A DNA stretch of 64,000 bases, taken from Streptomyces sp. NRRL F-5727. Lineage in GTDB: Bacteria; Actinomycetota; Actinomycetes; Streptomycetales; Streptomycetaceae. Below, in pieces: positions 42,182-51,592 of this stretch (position 1 is the stretch's first letter; each line of letters begins with the position of its first letter). The stretch spans positions 17,266 to 81,265 of the forward strand of contig NZ_JOGX01000023.1 of assembly GCF_000719555.1 (NCBI RefSeq). Direction: 5' to 3'. A program made the position numbers and the translations under genes. The notes beneath the pieces were generated by a model that was not told the origin of the DNA, made no database searches, and worked only from the letters and a program-made list of their open reading frames with translations.

Positions 42182-45151
42182 TTGAGCGACAACACCGCCA
42201 CTCTCCCGAGCACTCTCACCCTGCGATGCACCCCGGAACTCGTCGAGGGACAGAAGGTGTACGTACGGATCTTCCCTCGTAGCGTCAGGGATGAATGGGA
42301 GAAGGTGAAGGACGACGGGGACGGCGACCAGAGGGGCCAGCAGAACCCGGACGAGAGGAAGAACCTGCCGTACTCGACGGCGGTGACCTACCTGAAGTTC
42401 AAGACTGGCGGGTACGTTCACCTGGACCGGTACCTGAACTTCCTGGTCTCACTGGAGAAGATCGACGACGACACGCTGCGACACGTCTTCCGGTGCGTCG
42501 TCGGGTACAGCAAGGGACTCGATACCGACCAGGCCATCCTCCTCGACGTGCCGCCGGTGGCCGACGCCATCGCGAACACACCCGAGCAGGAGTTCGAGAT
42601 GGCACGCTTCCTCAAGCCGGCACCGGGCAGGCAGCCGAAGTGCCCCGACTGGATGTACGTGGCCGTACCCTGGGTGATCTCCAAGAGGCTTGCCGAGAAG
42701 AAGTTCACCGTCTACGACCTCGTCCCGATCACCGAGCAAGTCGCTGCCAAGGAGAAGGACGGCTCCCCCAAGCTCGACGCCGACGGCGAACAGGCCTACA
42801 AGAACCGCACGATCGGCTGGAAGGCCAATCCGAATAAGAGGGACGTCACCTATCTGCCCGACAGCAGGGGCGGCCTCATTGCCTGGGACCATCCCTTCGG
42901 CCGCAAGTACAACCGCCGTGACGACGCCACCGAAGTCAACGAGGCCACCATGGCCCAGTATGCGATGTCGCGGCTTTCAGTAGTCATGAAGACCGAGCCC
43001 AACGTCGTCCACCCCGTCATCTTCCTCGACGCCCATGTCACGCGGGTCCACAGCAACATGGTCCACGCGAAGTCCACCCACATCTACCAGGGCAGCGACG
43101 GACTTCCCATCCTGCACACCGAGCTCGTACGCAGCGGCAGCGTCCGAGCAGTCAACCAGCGGGCCCTTGAACTGCTCGCGCGTGACGAAATGGACATCAG
43201 CCTCCTCCAGGCGCTGCAGACTCGCCTGGAGGAGGAACGAGCCATTCTGGAGAAGGCCGCAAAGGAAGGGGAGTTCCCCTCCTTCATCACGCCGGATCCC
43301 GGCGTGCTCCGTCCTCTCATGCCGAAGAACGACAACTTCGCCGTCGGCACGGGGCCAGGAACCCTCCACCTTCGTCTCCTCGCCGAACATGTCTCCAAGG
43401 TGCTGGGCGAGAAGGCCAGCTGGGTCGATTTCACGGTTGAACCGATGACCTTCGAGCCGCGCCCCACGGACAAGAACAAGATGGACCCGCAAGAGCGTGC
43501 CAAACGCATCGAAGCCGGCGAGCTTTTGCACACCATCGGCTTCCCCCCGCCCGAAGAGATCACCGCCTCCGTGGAGGCCCAGGGCTTCGAGCATCTGCGG
43601 ATCGTATGTCTGTGGTACCGCTGGAGTACCCGCCTGCGCATGATCAACGCGCTGTCCCTGGCCTTCCCAGACGGCCCGCCCATCGGCGATCCGAAGCCAG
43701 GCGACGTGGTTCCTCTTGCTCCTGGCATCAGCGTGGTCTTCCGCCAGGCCGAGCGCCTCCTGTCCCATGGCGACGACGTAAACCGGGCCGCGGAGCTGAA
43801 ATCCCTAGAGGACGACTTCGCCGGCGACCAGCCCCAGGTAGTGGTCGGCGTGTGGTGTGAGACTGAGATCCCGGCTCTGAAAAGGAAGGAAGGGGAGAAG
43901 CGCAACGCCTTCCTGCTGCGCAAGGAGCGCCACGACGGAAAGTTTCAGGTCCGCCGGCTCCTGGCCAAGAACGGCCTCGTCTGTCAGTTCACCAAGGGGA
44001 TGAAGCCGGGGGCCTTCGGAAACCCCGCAACAGAGATCAGCCCTCCGAAGCCTGGGAAGGATCACGCCGCCTACATGGCCCTCCTCGACCTGTACCGGTC
44101 ACTGGGCATCATCGACCAACGCCTCGCACGGGCCCTCGCGAAGGACAAGAAGGGACACGAGGCCGGCAACCTCGTGTACTGCGGCATCCATGCCCGCCGG
44201 CAGGCCAAGACCCCGGACGGCAAGCACACCAAGCGGATCATCGTGGCCACCGCATTGTTCCCGCCGGAGGATGAGAGCGGCGCCTGGACCATGCGCGCGT
44301 GGACTCCCCACATCGGAGCATGGGTGCCCTACCCGGAGGCGATCGCCGCCTTCCATGCCAGTGACTACGCCCTTCACGTCGACGGCAAGGGTGAGACGGA
44401 CAAGGAACGCTGGGTGGAGGCGGCAGCGCAGGTCGAGGATGCTCTCGCCAGCCTCGTCCGCGATGAGCTGGAGCCGGGTATGGGCTACGTCGTCATGGTC
44501 GACGGCCACGCCTGCCGCAGGATGTGGACAGGACTCCACAACGAGAACCAGAGCTACCAGGAAGAGGACATCGCCGATCCCCGTACCTGGCTGCCGGGGT
44601 ACGGCAAGGGCAGGAACGCCCCACGCAGGAAGCCGAGCGCGGTCATTCGGATGAACGTCGCCCCCGACGAGGTACCTCAGTACGTTCCCGTCCCCCGCGA
44701 CAGCGACCCGGAAAGCGAAAAGGAATCCATCACGTTCGCCTCGGCAAAACTGCACCGCGGCAAGGTGGACTTCGGCAACCCCTTCTGGATCCTGTTCAAC
44801 ATCCCACGCAACTACCAGGCCAAGGGCGGAGACCTGGGCAAGGGCATCACCCGCTGGGACGCCGATCCGGGCAGGGGAGGCGAGGAGGGCGAGCGGGAGA
44901 CGAACGAGCTCAAGTCCCCCTGGTGGGCCATCACAGCAACCGAGATCTACCCAGTCGGCGTCGCCGACGGAGTCGACCGGACGATGCTCGCTCGGGCGAC
45001 CGCCCGCTTGTGTCACCAGACCATCGCCTGGTCGGACCGATCCCGCTACCCCGTGCCCCTGCATGCCGCTAAGCAGCTTGACCTCGACCACCCCCAGTAC
45101 CGACGGTCAGCTCCGCCCGAGGAGCAGGGGGATGAGGCCACAGACGAGTAG
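42182..45151 (+). CDS. pPIWI-RE Argonaute-like protein
   Basis: A 989-residue protein I assign to the pPIWI-RE family, prokaryotic PIWI proteins named for a conserved Arg and Glu. The first 500 residues match the N-terminal module (LRCTPELVEGQKVYVRIFP, DWMYVAVPWVISKRL). The C-terminal RNase H-fold PIWI region includes VVVGVWCETEIP, MVDGHACRRMW (Asp near 773), ATEIYPV (Glu near 921) and RLCHQTIAWSDRSRYPVPLH. The family is predicted to act against invasive nucleic acid using an RNA or DNA guide. The start is TTG 42182 with AAAGAGA upstream; GTG 42125 would overlap the helicase. Which acidic residues are catalytic is inferred. Confidence 0.82.
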   Translation: MSDNTATLPSTLTLRCTPELVEGQKVYVRIFPRSVRDEWEKVKDDGDGDQRGQQNPDERKNLPYSTAVTYLKFKTGGYVHLDRYLNFLVSLEKIDDDTLRHVFRCVVGYSKGLDTDQAILLDVPPVADAIANTPEQEFEMARFLKPAPGRQPKCPDWMYVAVPWVISKRLAEKKFTVYDLVPITEQVAAKEKDGSPKLDADGEQAYKNRTIGWKANPNKRDVTYLPDSRGGLIAWDHPFGRKYNRRDDATEVNEATMAQYAMSRLSVVMKTEPNVVHPVIFLDAHVTRVHSNMVHAKSTHIYQGSDGLPILHTELVRSGSVRAVNQRALELLARDEMDISLLQALQTRLEEERAILEKAAKEGEFPSFITPDPGVLRPLMPKNDNFAVGTGPGTLHLRLLAEHVSKVLGEKASWVDFTVEPMTFEPRPTDKNKMDPQERAKRIEAGELLHTIGFPPPEEITASVEAQGFEHLRIVCLWYRWSTRLRMINALSLAFPDGPPIGDPKPGDVVPLAPGISVVFRQAERLLSHGDDVNRAAELKSLEDDFAGDQPQVVVGVWCETEIPALKRKEGEKRNAFLLRKERHDGKFQVRRLLAKNGLVCQFTKGMKPGAFGNPATEISPPKPGKDHAAYMALLDLYRSLGIIDQRLARALAKDKKGHEAGNLVYCGIHARRQAKTPDGKHTKRIIVATALFPPEDESGAWTMRAWTPHIGAWVPYPEAIAAFHASDYALHVDGKGETDKERWVEAAAQVEDALASLVRDELEPGMGYVVMVDGHACRRMWTGLHNENQSYQEEDIADPRTWLPGYGKGRNAPRRKPSAVIRMNVAPDEVPQYVPVPRDSDPESEKESITFASAKLHRGKVDFGNPFWILFNIPRNYQAKGGDLGKGITRWDADPGRGGEEGERETNELKSPWWAITATEIYPVGVADGVDRTMLARATARLCHQTIAWSDRSRYPVPLHAAKQLDLDHPQYRRSAPPEEQGDEATDE

Positions 45152-45254
45152 CCCCGCAGCCACATCCTGGTGGAAAGGTTGCGCACCACACTCAAGTGCA
45201 AGCTGACCGTCGTATGTGGCGCAGGGATAGAGCACGATGCGAGCAGCACGCCAA

Positions 45255-45284
45255 GGGCCGACAACCGTGAGAGGTTGCCGGCCC
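45255..45284. terminator. Hairpin between convergent pPIWI-RE and hsdR
   Basis: Inverted repeat 45255-45266 / 45273-45284 with a 6-nt loop and one mismatch in 12 bp, inside the 143-bp gap between the convergent ends of the PIWI gene and hsdR. Position and symmetry suit a bidirectional terminator. Confidence 0.55.
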
Positions 45285-45294
45285 TCCGCGCTCG

Positions 45295-48200
45295 TCAGTC
45301 GACGAGGTAGTGGGCTTCGATGTAGGCAACGGTGGAGCCGTACGGTTCCCCCACAGGCTTCAACATGTACCGGCGGAAGACCGCGGCGGTGGCACGGCGG
45401 ACGCCTCGGTTGCGGGCCTCAGCGTTGTCCCATGACTGGGCGAGGGTGCGCTTGACCACCTGGTCGATCTCCTCGGCCAGGTTCCGCTCGGTGACGGTGA
45501 GGCCGGACGGTGCGTGGTCGTGGATGATCCGCGACAGGACACCTACATGGTCATCATCCAGCACGACGGCTTCGTCGGGGTGCTTCTCGGCGTTCACGAT
45601 GGCACGGGCGACTCGGAGCGCGTCGGCCAGGAACTCCAGGGCGTCCTGAGCGTTCTGGATGATCCGGTCCCGCAGCTGCCTGATCCGCTCTGCCAGGGCG
45701 GTGTACTTCGCGGACCCCGGTTCGACCCCCTTCTCGAGAGCGGCCTTGATCTGGTCCAGGATCTCCGCCGCAGATGGCGGCCTCTTGTCTTCGCTGTCGT
45801 CCTTGTCGGACTTGGGGCGGACGAGGGACAGCAGCTCCTTGAGGATGGTGATGCCCTGAGCGTCGAGGACGAGGGGCTCCTCCTGGGAAGCGACCACAGA
45901 GAAGGAGTGGACATGGGCATTGATTATCTCCAGGACCATCGGTCCCAGCTCGCCCAGGCGTTCCTTCCTCTCCTCGTCGGAGGACTTCTTGAACAGGGTC
46001 GTGTACGCGGACCCGAACAGCCCGAAACCGTCCTGGTACTTGGCGATCCGCTTGTCGGTGTTGATGAGCGGGTACAGCCGGGCCAAGAGCCGGTAGTCCT
46101 TGGAGAACACCTCTGCGGCAACAGGGTCGGCGTCGAGGAAAACATTGATGGCTCGTACCGACTCGTAGCCGTGGACCGTGAGGTCCATGCCGTCCACGTT
46201 CGCCAACAGGTCTTCGATACGGGCGAAAGTGGTGCGGAACTCGGCGATGAGGTCGGTCACGTCGGTGACGAACCCCCCACCCTTGCCGGTGGCCCCCTCC
46301 GCCGTGGGGTCGGCAACGGCCCGCTGGACCTCCTCGGCCAGGCTGATGTAGTCCACGACCACACCGGAGGTCTTCACGAACCCGGTCGGGGACACCCAGG
46401 TGCGGTTCGGCCGGGTGATCGTCTGGAACAGGTTGTGGGCCTTCAGTGGCTTGTCCAGGTAGAGAACACCCTCGTTGGGGGCGTCGAACCCCGTCATCAG
46501 CTTCGCGGTCACCACCAGGAAGCACAGCGGATCGTCCGGGGTGAGGAAGCGCCGCTTCTGGTCCTCCTCCTCGACCTCCGAGAGCTTGTACGGCCGCATG
46601 GCGGGATCTTCGTCTTTGGAGTCTGAGACGGAGATGTTCACCTCGGCGGTGATTCGGTCATGCTTGCCGACCTCGGCGAGTACCTGTGACGCCTCGAAGC
46701 CGGCCAGCAGCTCGTTGATCTTGTCTGTGTATGCCACGGCCAGCTCACGGTTGTAGGCGACAACCTGGGCCTTGAGGCCGTTGCGGTAGGCGCCGGCCAG
46801 GTAGTGGTCCACGATGTCCTGGCAGACCGTCTGTATGCGTTCGGGGTTGGCGAACACCGAGGTGAGGCGCCCGAACTTGCGCGACAGAGTTTCACGGTCG
46901 GGGTCGTCGAGGTCGAATTCGTCGGCGAACTGGTCGAACTCAGCCTGCAGCGCCTGGTCGTTCATCTCGAAGGTGACCGGGTGCGGGTCCAGCATGACCG
47001 GGACGGTGGCCTCGTCATGCAGGGATCGGGACACCGAGTAGCGGTGCAGCACCCTGCCCGGGTCGGTCTCCTCGCCGAAGAGGGTGAAGGTGTCGGTGGC
47101 GAGGTTCCTGATCGGAGTGCCGGTCATACCGAAGAACTTCGCATGTGGCAACGCTGCACGCATCTGCCCGGCGAGAGACTCCTCTTTGGAGGACTGCGTG
47201 CGGTGTGCCTCGTCGACCAGCACGATGATGTTGCGGCGGGTCGACAGGTTCTTGCCGGCGTCGGCGAACTTGTGGACGGTCGTGGAAATAACGCCGCGTA
47301 CGTCGTCGGCCAGCAGGGATCGAAGCTCCTTGCTGTTGGCGGGCTGGTGGAAGTAGGCGTTCCCCATCGCGGAGGTGAATACCCCAGAGGTCTGCCGGAC
47401 GAGGTGGGTGCGGTCAGAGAGCAGGATGATCGTTGGCGAATCGGTCCGGGCGTCGGCCAAGAGCAGGGAGGCGGCGAACACCATCAGCAAGGTCTTCCCG
47501 CTGCCTTGGTGGTGCCAGATCAGGCCCTTCTGGCCGTCGGCCAGGACCCGCTTGTGGATCAGATGGGCAGCTTCCATCTGCGGATAGCGGGGCAGATACT
47601 TCTTGTCCGCGCCGCCTCCGGAGGTGGCGAAGAGAGTGAAGTTGGCGAGCATGTCCAGGACCGTGGCCGGGTTGAGCAGCAGCTCGACAGAGCGTTGCAC
47701 GTCTGCCTGCCCCGAGAGGGTCTCATCGTCGATGGTGGACCGGAACGGTTGCCACAAATGCAGGGGGGCGCCGGCGGCACCGAATCGCAGCTTCAGTCCG
47801 TCGGAGGCGATGGCGAAGACGTTGGGGGTGAAGAACCAGGGGTACTCGGTGGCGTACACGTCGTTGATCTCGCGGGCGGCGCCGGCCCATCCGGCCTTCG
47901 CGGTCGGTGACTTCACCTCTGCGACGACGAGGGGCAGGCCGTTGACCCAGTAGACGAGGTCGAACCGTCGGGGGGTCTTGCCGGGGATGGTTATGGTCAC
48001 CTCGTCCGACACGACCAGTGTGTTGTCGATGGGACGCTCGAAGTCGACGAGCTTCAGGGCGTGCCACACGCCGTCGGCGTCCCGGAACTCCTTGTGCCCG
48101 CGGAGCAGGTGCAGCACCTGCTCGTTGGCTCGCACCAGCCCACCCTCGACGGCGTTGACCGTGGCGACGATCTCCTCCACCACCGCGTCCGGGTCGTATC

Positions 48201-48372
48201 CGCCGATCACCTCAGGGTTAAGCCGGACGATGGCATCCCGCAGATGGCTGACGAGCACCGTCTGTGTCGTCTCACGCGGTAGCGACCTGCCGGCTGTGAA
48301 GTTCCAGCCCATCGGCAAGGACCATTGGATCATTAAGTTCTGGAACTCGCGCTCCCGAATGCCCTTCGCCAC
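45295..48372 (-). CDS. hsdR: Type I restriction enzyme R subunit
   Basis: A 1025-residue motor/nuclease subunit of a type I restriction-modification complex. The nuclease motif is Asp138...Glu152-x-Lys154 (FDLVYWVNG...AEVK). Walker A HHQGSGKT is at about 287-294, the DEAH box at 387-390, and later helicase motifs include MTGTPI and QTITRPNR. The length is normal for HsdR. It starts at GTG 48372, 3 nt after the hsdS stop, as the last gene of the - strand operon hsdM-hsdS-hsdR. All key residues are present, so it should be active. Confidence 0.93.
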   Translation of the reverse strand: MAKGIREREFQNLMIQWSLPMGWNFTAGRSLPRETTQTVLVSHLRDAIVRLNPEVIGGYDPDAVVEEIVATVNAVEGGLVRANEQVLHLLRGHKEFRDADGVWHALKLVDFERPIDNTLVVSDEVTITIPGKTPRRFDLVYWVNGLPLVVAEVKSPTAKAGWAGAAREINDVYATEYPWFFTPNVFAIASDGLKLRFGAAGAPLHLWQPFRSTIDDETLSGQADVQRSVELLLNPATVLDMLANFTLFATSGGGADKKYLPRYPQMEAAHLIHKRVLADGQKGLIWHHQGSGKTLLMVFAASLLLADARTDSPTIILLSDRTHLVRQTSGVFTSAMGNAYFHQPANSKELRSLLADDVRGVISTTVHKFADAGKNLSTRRNIIVLVDEAHRTQSSKEESLAGQMRAALPHAKFFGMTGTPIRNLATDTFTLFGEETDPGRVLHRYSVSRSLHDEATVPVMLDPHPVTFEMNDQALQAEFDQFADEFDLDDPDRETLSRKFGRLTSVFANPERIQTVCQDIVDHYLAGAYRNGLKAQVVAYNRELAVAYTDKINELLAGFEASQVLAEVGKHDRITAEVNISVSDSKDEDPAMRPYKLSEVEEEDQKRRFLTPDDPLCFLVVTAKLMTGFDAPNEGVLYLDKPLKAHNLFQTITRPNRTWVSPTGFVKTSGVVVDYISLAEEVQRAVADPTAEGATGKGGGFVTDVTDLIAEFRTTFARIEDLLANVDGMDLTVHGYESVRAINVFLDADPVAAEVFSKDYRLLARLYPLINTDKRIAKYQDGFGLFGSAYTTLFKKSSDEERKERLGELGPMVLEIINAHVHSFSVVASQEEPLVLDAQGITILKELLSLVRPKSDKDDSEDKRPPSAAEILDQIKAALEKGVEPGSAKYTALAERIRQLRDRIIQNAQDALEFLADALRVARAIVNAEKHPDEAVVLDDDHVGVLSRIIHDHAPSGLTVTERNLAEEIDQVVKRTLAQSWDNAEARNRGVRRATAAVFRRYMLKPVGEPYGSTVAYIEAHYLVD

Positions 48373-48375
48373 GCC

Positions 48376-49662
48376 TTAGACCCCCATTTCGACAGACTCA
48401 ATCTCGATGGTGCGATCCAGCAAGCTGGAGAGCAGGCTGGAGCGTGCATTCCGGAGGCGGACGACCTCAGCGCGTACCGCATCGGTATTCGCACGGACAG
48501 ACAACACAGCGGCAGAAACCTCCCGCTGCCGGTCCAGGTTAGTAAGTGGGATGGGTGTGTCACGAATGCGACCCTGGCTGACGTTGACCATTGAGGCGCT
48601 GGTTCCTGTAGCCGAACTCGTGAGGTGAGTCCGGGCCGACTTCAGAGCCATGGCTACCACGAGGAAGTCCGGGTCAAGTTCTGATGACGGCACCAGTCGA
48701 AGAGTCTTGTCAGCAAGGTAGAGGCCATCTCGAACATCGGCAGGGACTCGTGCGACGGCCCCGACTCGCGAAGGCGTGTTCGCTCGCGTGATGAGTACGT
48801 CTCCCGGCTGAACAAGAGCGGCCTCGGGCATTAGCGTGCCAGGTAGAAGGCTCTTGGTCTCTTCCGGGAGGAACGCGAAGGGCGTGACCGCGCTGACCTT
48901 CAAAACGCCAAGCTCGTCAGCGCCCGGGGGCCTATTGTTCGCCTGGGGACTCTTGCCACCTCGAATGTCATTGAGCATCGTCCCGAGAGCTACGGTTGGT
49001 TCGTCCGCGAGCATTTCCTCGGCAACGGCCATTGATACGCGGTCCAGCGCCTTAGCTTCTTTGTCGAGTGCTGTGATCTGGTCATCGACCGAATCGAGAA
49101 TCTCGACGATCCGAGCTTGTACCTTTCGGGGTGGGACCGGCAGTTGGATCTGCAAGAGCTGCTCTGGGTTGAGACGCTTGCGCCGTTGAACCGTCCCGCT
49201 CACTCGGTTTTTCATCTCTGCCCACAGTCGCGGTGAGCCACAGACGTGCCTCATCCAGTCGGGCATCAGATCTGGGCCGAGTGTAAACGTCGGAAATTCG
49301 TTGCTGACGACGAATCCGTCGAACTCGGCAGGTACTACAGCGATTGGCCCTTCCCACGCCGTCAATTTTCGCATTACGACCTGGTCGGTGCGCAGCACGT
49401 TCATCGCTGCGTACTCTGTATCTCCGCCGTCGAGTTCTCCTTTTGCGACAACGCCCTTCCCTGCGTTCAAGACCCCAGCTAGGTGGTAGGTAGTTGCAGG
49501 CTTCATCGGTGTGCGTTCGATGTCGAGGTGCATTACTTCCCCGAGCGAACGAAGCGGATAGCCGGCACTCGCCGAAATCTTCGATTCCTGCGACGGAACG
49601 GCTACCTTGGGACGTACGGGAGTCTCCAGATCACCGAGGCTGATCTGCTGCCAGTCACTCAT
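48376..49662 (-). CDS. hsdS: Type I restriction enzyme S (specificity) subunit
   Basis: A 428-residue DNA-recognition subunit. It shows two target-recognition halves, each followed by a conserved coiled helix: LPVPPRKVQARIVEILDSVDDQITALDKEAK in sense order (shown here as positions about 195-225) and the related C-terminal IPLTNLDRQREVSA segment with its helix. ATG 49662 overlaps hsdM by 8 nt. Codons are less GC-rich than in hsdM and hsdR, as is common for hsdS genes that change specificity by exchange. It dictates the bipartite site; the sequence recognised cannot be read from here. Confidence 0.9.
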   Translation of the reverse strand: MSDWQQISLGDLETPVRPKVAVPSQESKISASAGYPLRSLGEVMHLDIERTPMKPATTYHLAGVLNAGKGVVAKGELDGGDTEYAAMNVLRTDQVVMRKLTAWEGPIAVVPAEFDGFVVSNEFPTFTLGPDLMPDWMRHVCGSPRLWAEMKNRVSGTVQRRKRLNPEQLLQIQLPVPPRKVQARIVEILDSVDDQITALDKEAKALDRVSMAVAEEMLADEPTVALGTMLNDIRGGKSPQANNRPPGADELGVLKVSAVTPFAFLPEETKSLLPGTLMPEAALVQPGDVLITRANTPSRVGAVARVPADVRDGLYLADKTLRLVPSSELDPDFLVVAMALKSARTHLTSSATGTSASMVNVSQGRIRDTPIPLTNLDRQREVSAAVLSVRANTDAVRAEVVRLRNARSSLLSSLLDRTIEIESVEMGV

Positions 49663-51205
49663 CGAAGCCCTCGATCCCGGCGGCAGAGAGGACCTCGAGC
49701 ATGCGCTGCTCGGTCTTCTGGCGCTCGGCGCGGGCGATGTTGTAGGCGTCGATGAGGGTGCCGAGGTCCTCCTGCTCGGCGGCGGCCTGCTTGATGTAGC
49801 GGCCGATGTTGAGGTCGTACCCGTTCGCCACGATCTCTGTGGTGGGGACGAAACGCGTCGAGAGGCCGGCACCTCCGTCGCCGTCGAGGCCCGAGTGGTA
49901 GGCGGTCACGATGTCAGTGATGTCTACATCAGTGAGAACGTGGCGGTTCTTGGCTTTGGTGAAGCGCGTGGAGGCGTCGATGAACAGCACGCCTTCCTGC
50001 CGCTCCGGGGTCTTAGTGCCGGGGGCGCGGAATACGAGGATGCAGGTCGGAATCGTCGTGTTGTAGAAGAGGTTCGCGGGCAGCCCGATCACGGCTTCCA
50101 GGAGGTTGTCGTTCAGGACGCGCTTCCGGATGGCTGCCTCTTGGCCGCCCCGGAAGAGGACGCCGTGCGGCAGGACGACGCCGGCACGGCCCTTCTTCGG
50201 GTCCATGCTGGCGATCATGTGCTGTACGAAGGCCCAGTCCGCCGACGACTGTGGGGCGACTCCGCCGATGGCGCGCGGGTCGTTGGTCCAGGGCTTCCAC
50301 TTCAGGCTGTAGGGCGGATTGGCGACAATCACGTCGAACTGCTTCACGGACCCGTCCGGCTTCTTGAAGCGCGGGTCCCTCAGGGTGTCGCCGACCTCGA
50401 CCTTGAAATCGGTCAGGTTATGCATGAAGAGGTTCATGCGGGCCACACCTGCGGTGTCCGTTACCGCCTCCTGACCGTTCAGGCTGAGGGAGTACCCCCG
50501 ACCGCCACGGGCCTTCAGAAGGCTCGCGGCGGCAATGAGCATGCCACCAGACCCGCAGGTCGGGTCGTACACCGACTCATTATTCTTGGGGGCCAGTAGT
50601 TCGATGATCAGCTCGACGACCTCACGCGGGGTGAAGAACTGACCGGCGCGCGTGCCGGACCCGTCGGAGAAGCGCTTCAGCAGGTACTCGTACGCTCCGC
50701 CGAGCACGTCGTGGGACATGTTGCCCTCGTGCATCTTGGGGGAACGATCCATGGCCCGCATGACCGACGCCAGCACTTCCCCTGGCAGCACCGCTTCGGA
50801 GGTCCAGGTCATGGACCCAAAAATGCGGGAGAACTTGTCAGGGTTCGCCGACTCGATGGCCTGGAGAGAAGCGCGAACCCGCTGGCCGAGGCCGTGCTGG
50901 GCGACGGTGGCGAGCATGGATGACCAAGAGGCGCGGCGCTCGGCGACAGTGCCAGGGAAGATGAAGGGGATCTTGAACGTCTGGTAGTTGCTGTACTCGA
51001 CCTCGTCGGCTTCCTCGGCTGAGAGGCCGAGGCCCTCGTTCTCCTTGAGGAAGATCTGGTGGGTGTGCTCCCACGTGTCCGACAGGTACTTCCAGAACAT
51101 CAGCGGGAAGACGACCGAGGAGTACTGCGCTTCGGGCATTGCCACGCGCAGCTCGTCGGCGGCGTCCCACAGCCGGTTCTCGATCTCCTGCTGGGTCACT
51201 GCCAT
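49655..51205 (-). CDS. hsdM: Type I restriction enzyme M (N6-adenine methyltransferase) subunit
   Basis: A 516-residue modification subunit: a helical N-terminal domain (QQEIENRLWDAADELR), AdoMet motif I DPTCGSGG at 214-221 and the catalytic NPPY at 296-299. It methylates adenine in the site chosen by HsdS and is required for both methylation and restriction. It is the first gene of the - strand operon, with its ATG at 51205 facing the divergent Hachiman pair. Length and motifs are normal. Confidence 0.93.
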   Translation of the reverse strand: MAVTQQEIENRLWDAADELRVAMPEAQYSSVVFPLMFWKYLSDTWEHTHQIFLKENEGLGLSAEEADEVEYSNYQTFKIPFIFPGTVAERRASWSSMLATVAQHGLGQRVRASLQAIESANPDKFSRIFGSMTWTSEAVLPGEVLASVMRAMDRSPKMHEGNMSHDVLGGAYEYLLKRFSDGSGTRAGQFFTPREVVELIIELLAPKNNESVYDPTCGSGGMLIAAASLLKARGGRGYSLSLNGQEAVTDTAGVARMNLFMHNLTDFKVEVGDTLRDPRFKKPDGSVKQFDVIVANPPYSLKWKPWTNDPRAIGGVAPQSSADWAFVQHMIASMDPKKGRAGVVLPHGVLFRGGQEAAIRKRVLNDNLLEAVIGLPANLFYNTTIPTCILVFRAPGTKTPERQEGVLFIDASTRFTKAKNRHVLTDVDITDIVTAYHSGLDGDGGAGLSTRFVPTTEIVANGYDLNIGRYIKQAAAEQEDLGTLIDAYNIARAERQKTEQRMLEVLSAAGIEGFDE

Positions 51206-51592
51206 CAGTCGGTGGTGTCCTTGCTCGTCAAAGGGCGGCGACCCGAAGGCCGTAGGTTACGGTGAGTAACCGACATGTCAGGCTCGGAATGTGCCGCGTG
51301 TCCCATCGTGTGTGAGCCCGCGCGGGCGTTGCACTACCCCGGGCGGGCGACGCACCAACGATATCGCTCGGCTATGACAAGCGAGGCCTGCGGCCAGCAG
51401 CTGATCGTCCACGCTTGATGATCTTCACGCTGCTCCAGTGTAGGAAGCCCAGCCGGCTCCGGGACAGCGTGCGGGCCGCTTCCCTCCTCCCAAACCCGCT
51501 GCATTCAATGATCCGGCCAGCGCGTACTGGCCTAACCTTGGTCCGAGGTGTGCCGCCGACCGGGTGCGCACCGGGGGTGAGGACAGAGGCGC
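51206..51592. promoter_or_regulatory. Divergent intergenic region, hsdM / hamA
   Basis: A gap of 387 bp between the divergent starts of hsdM (-) and hamA (+), so it should hold promoters in both directions. A notable feature is the inverted repeat GGTTACggtgaGTAACC at 51255-51271, about 50 nt upstream of hsdM, suited to a dimeric repressor. A GC palindrome GCCCGCGCGGGC also lies near 51316-51327. I cannot define -10/-35 boxes with confidence. Confidence 0.5.
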
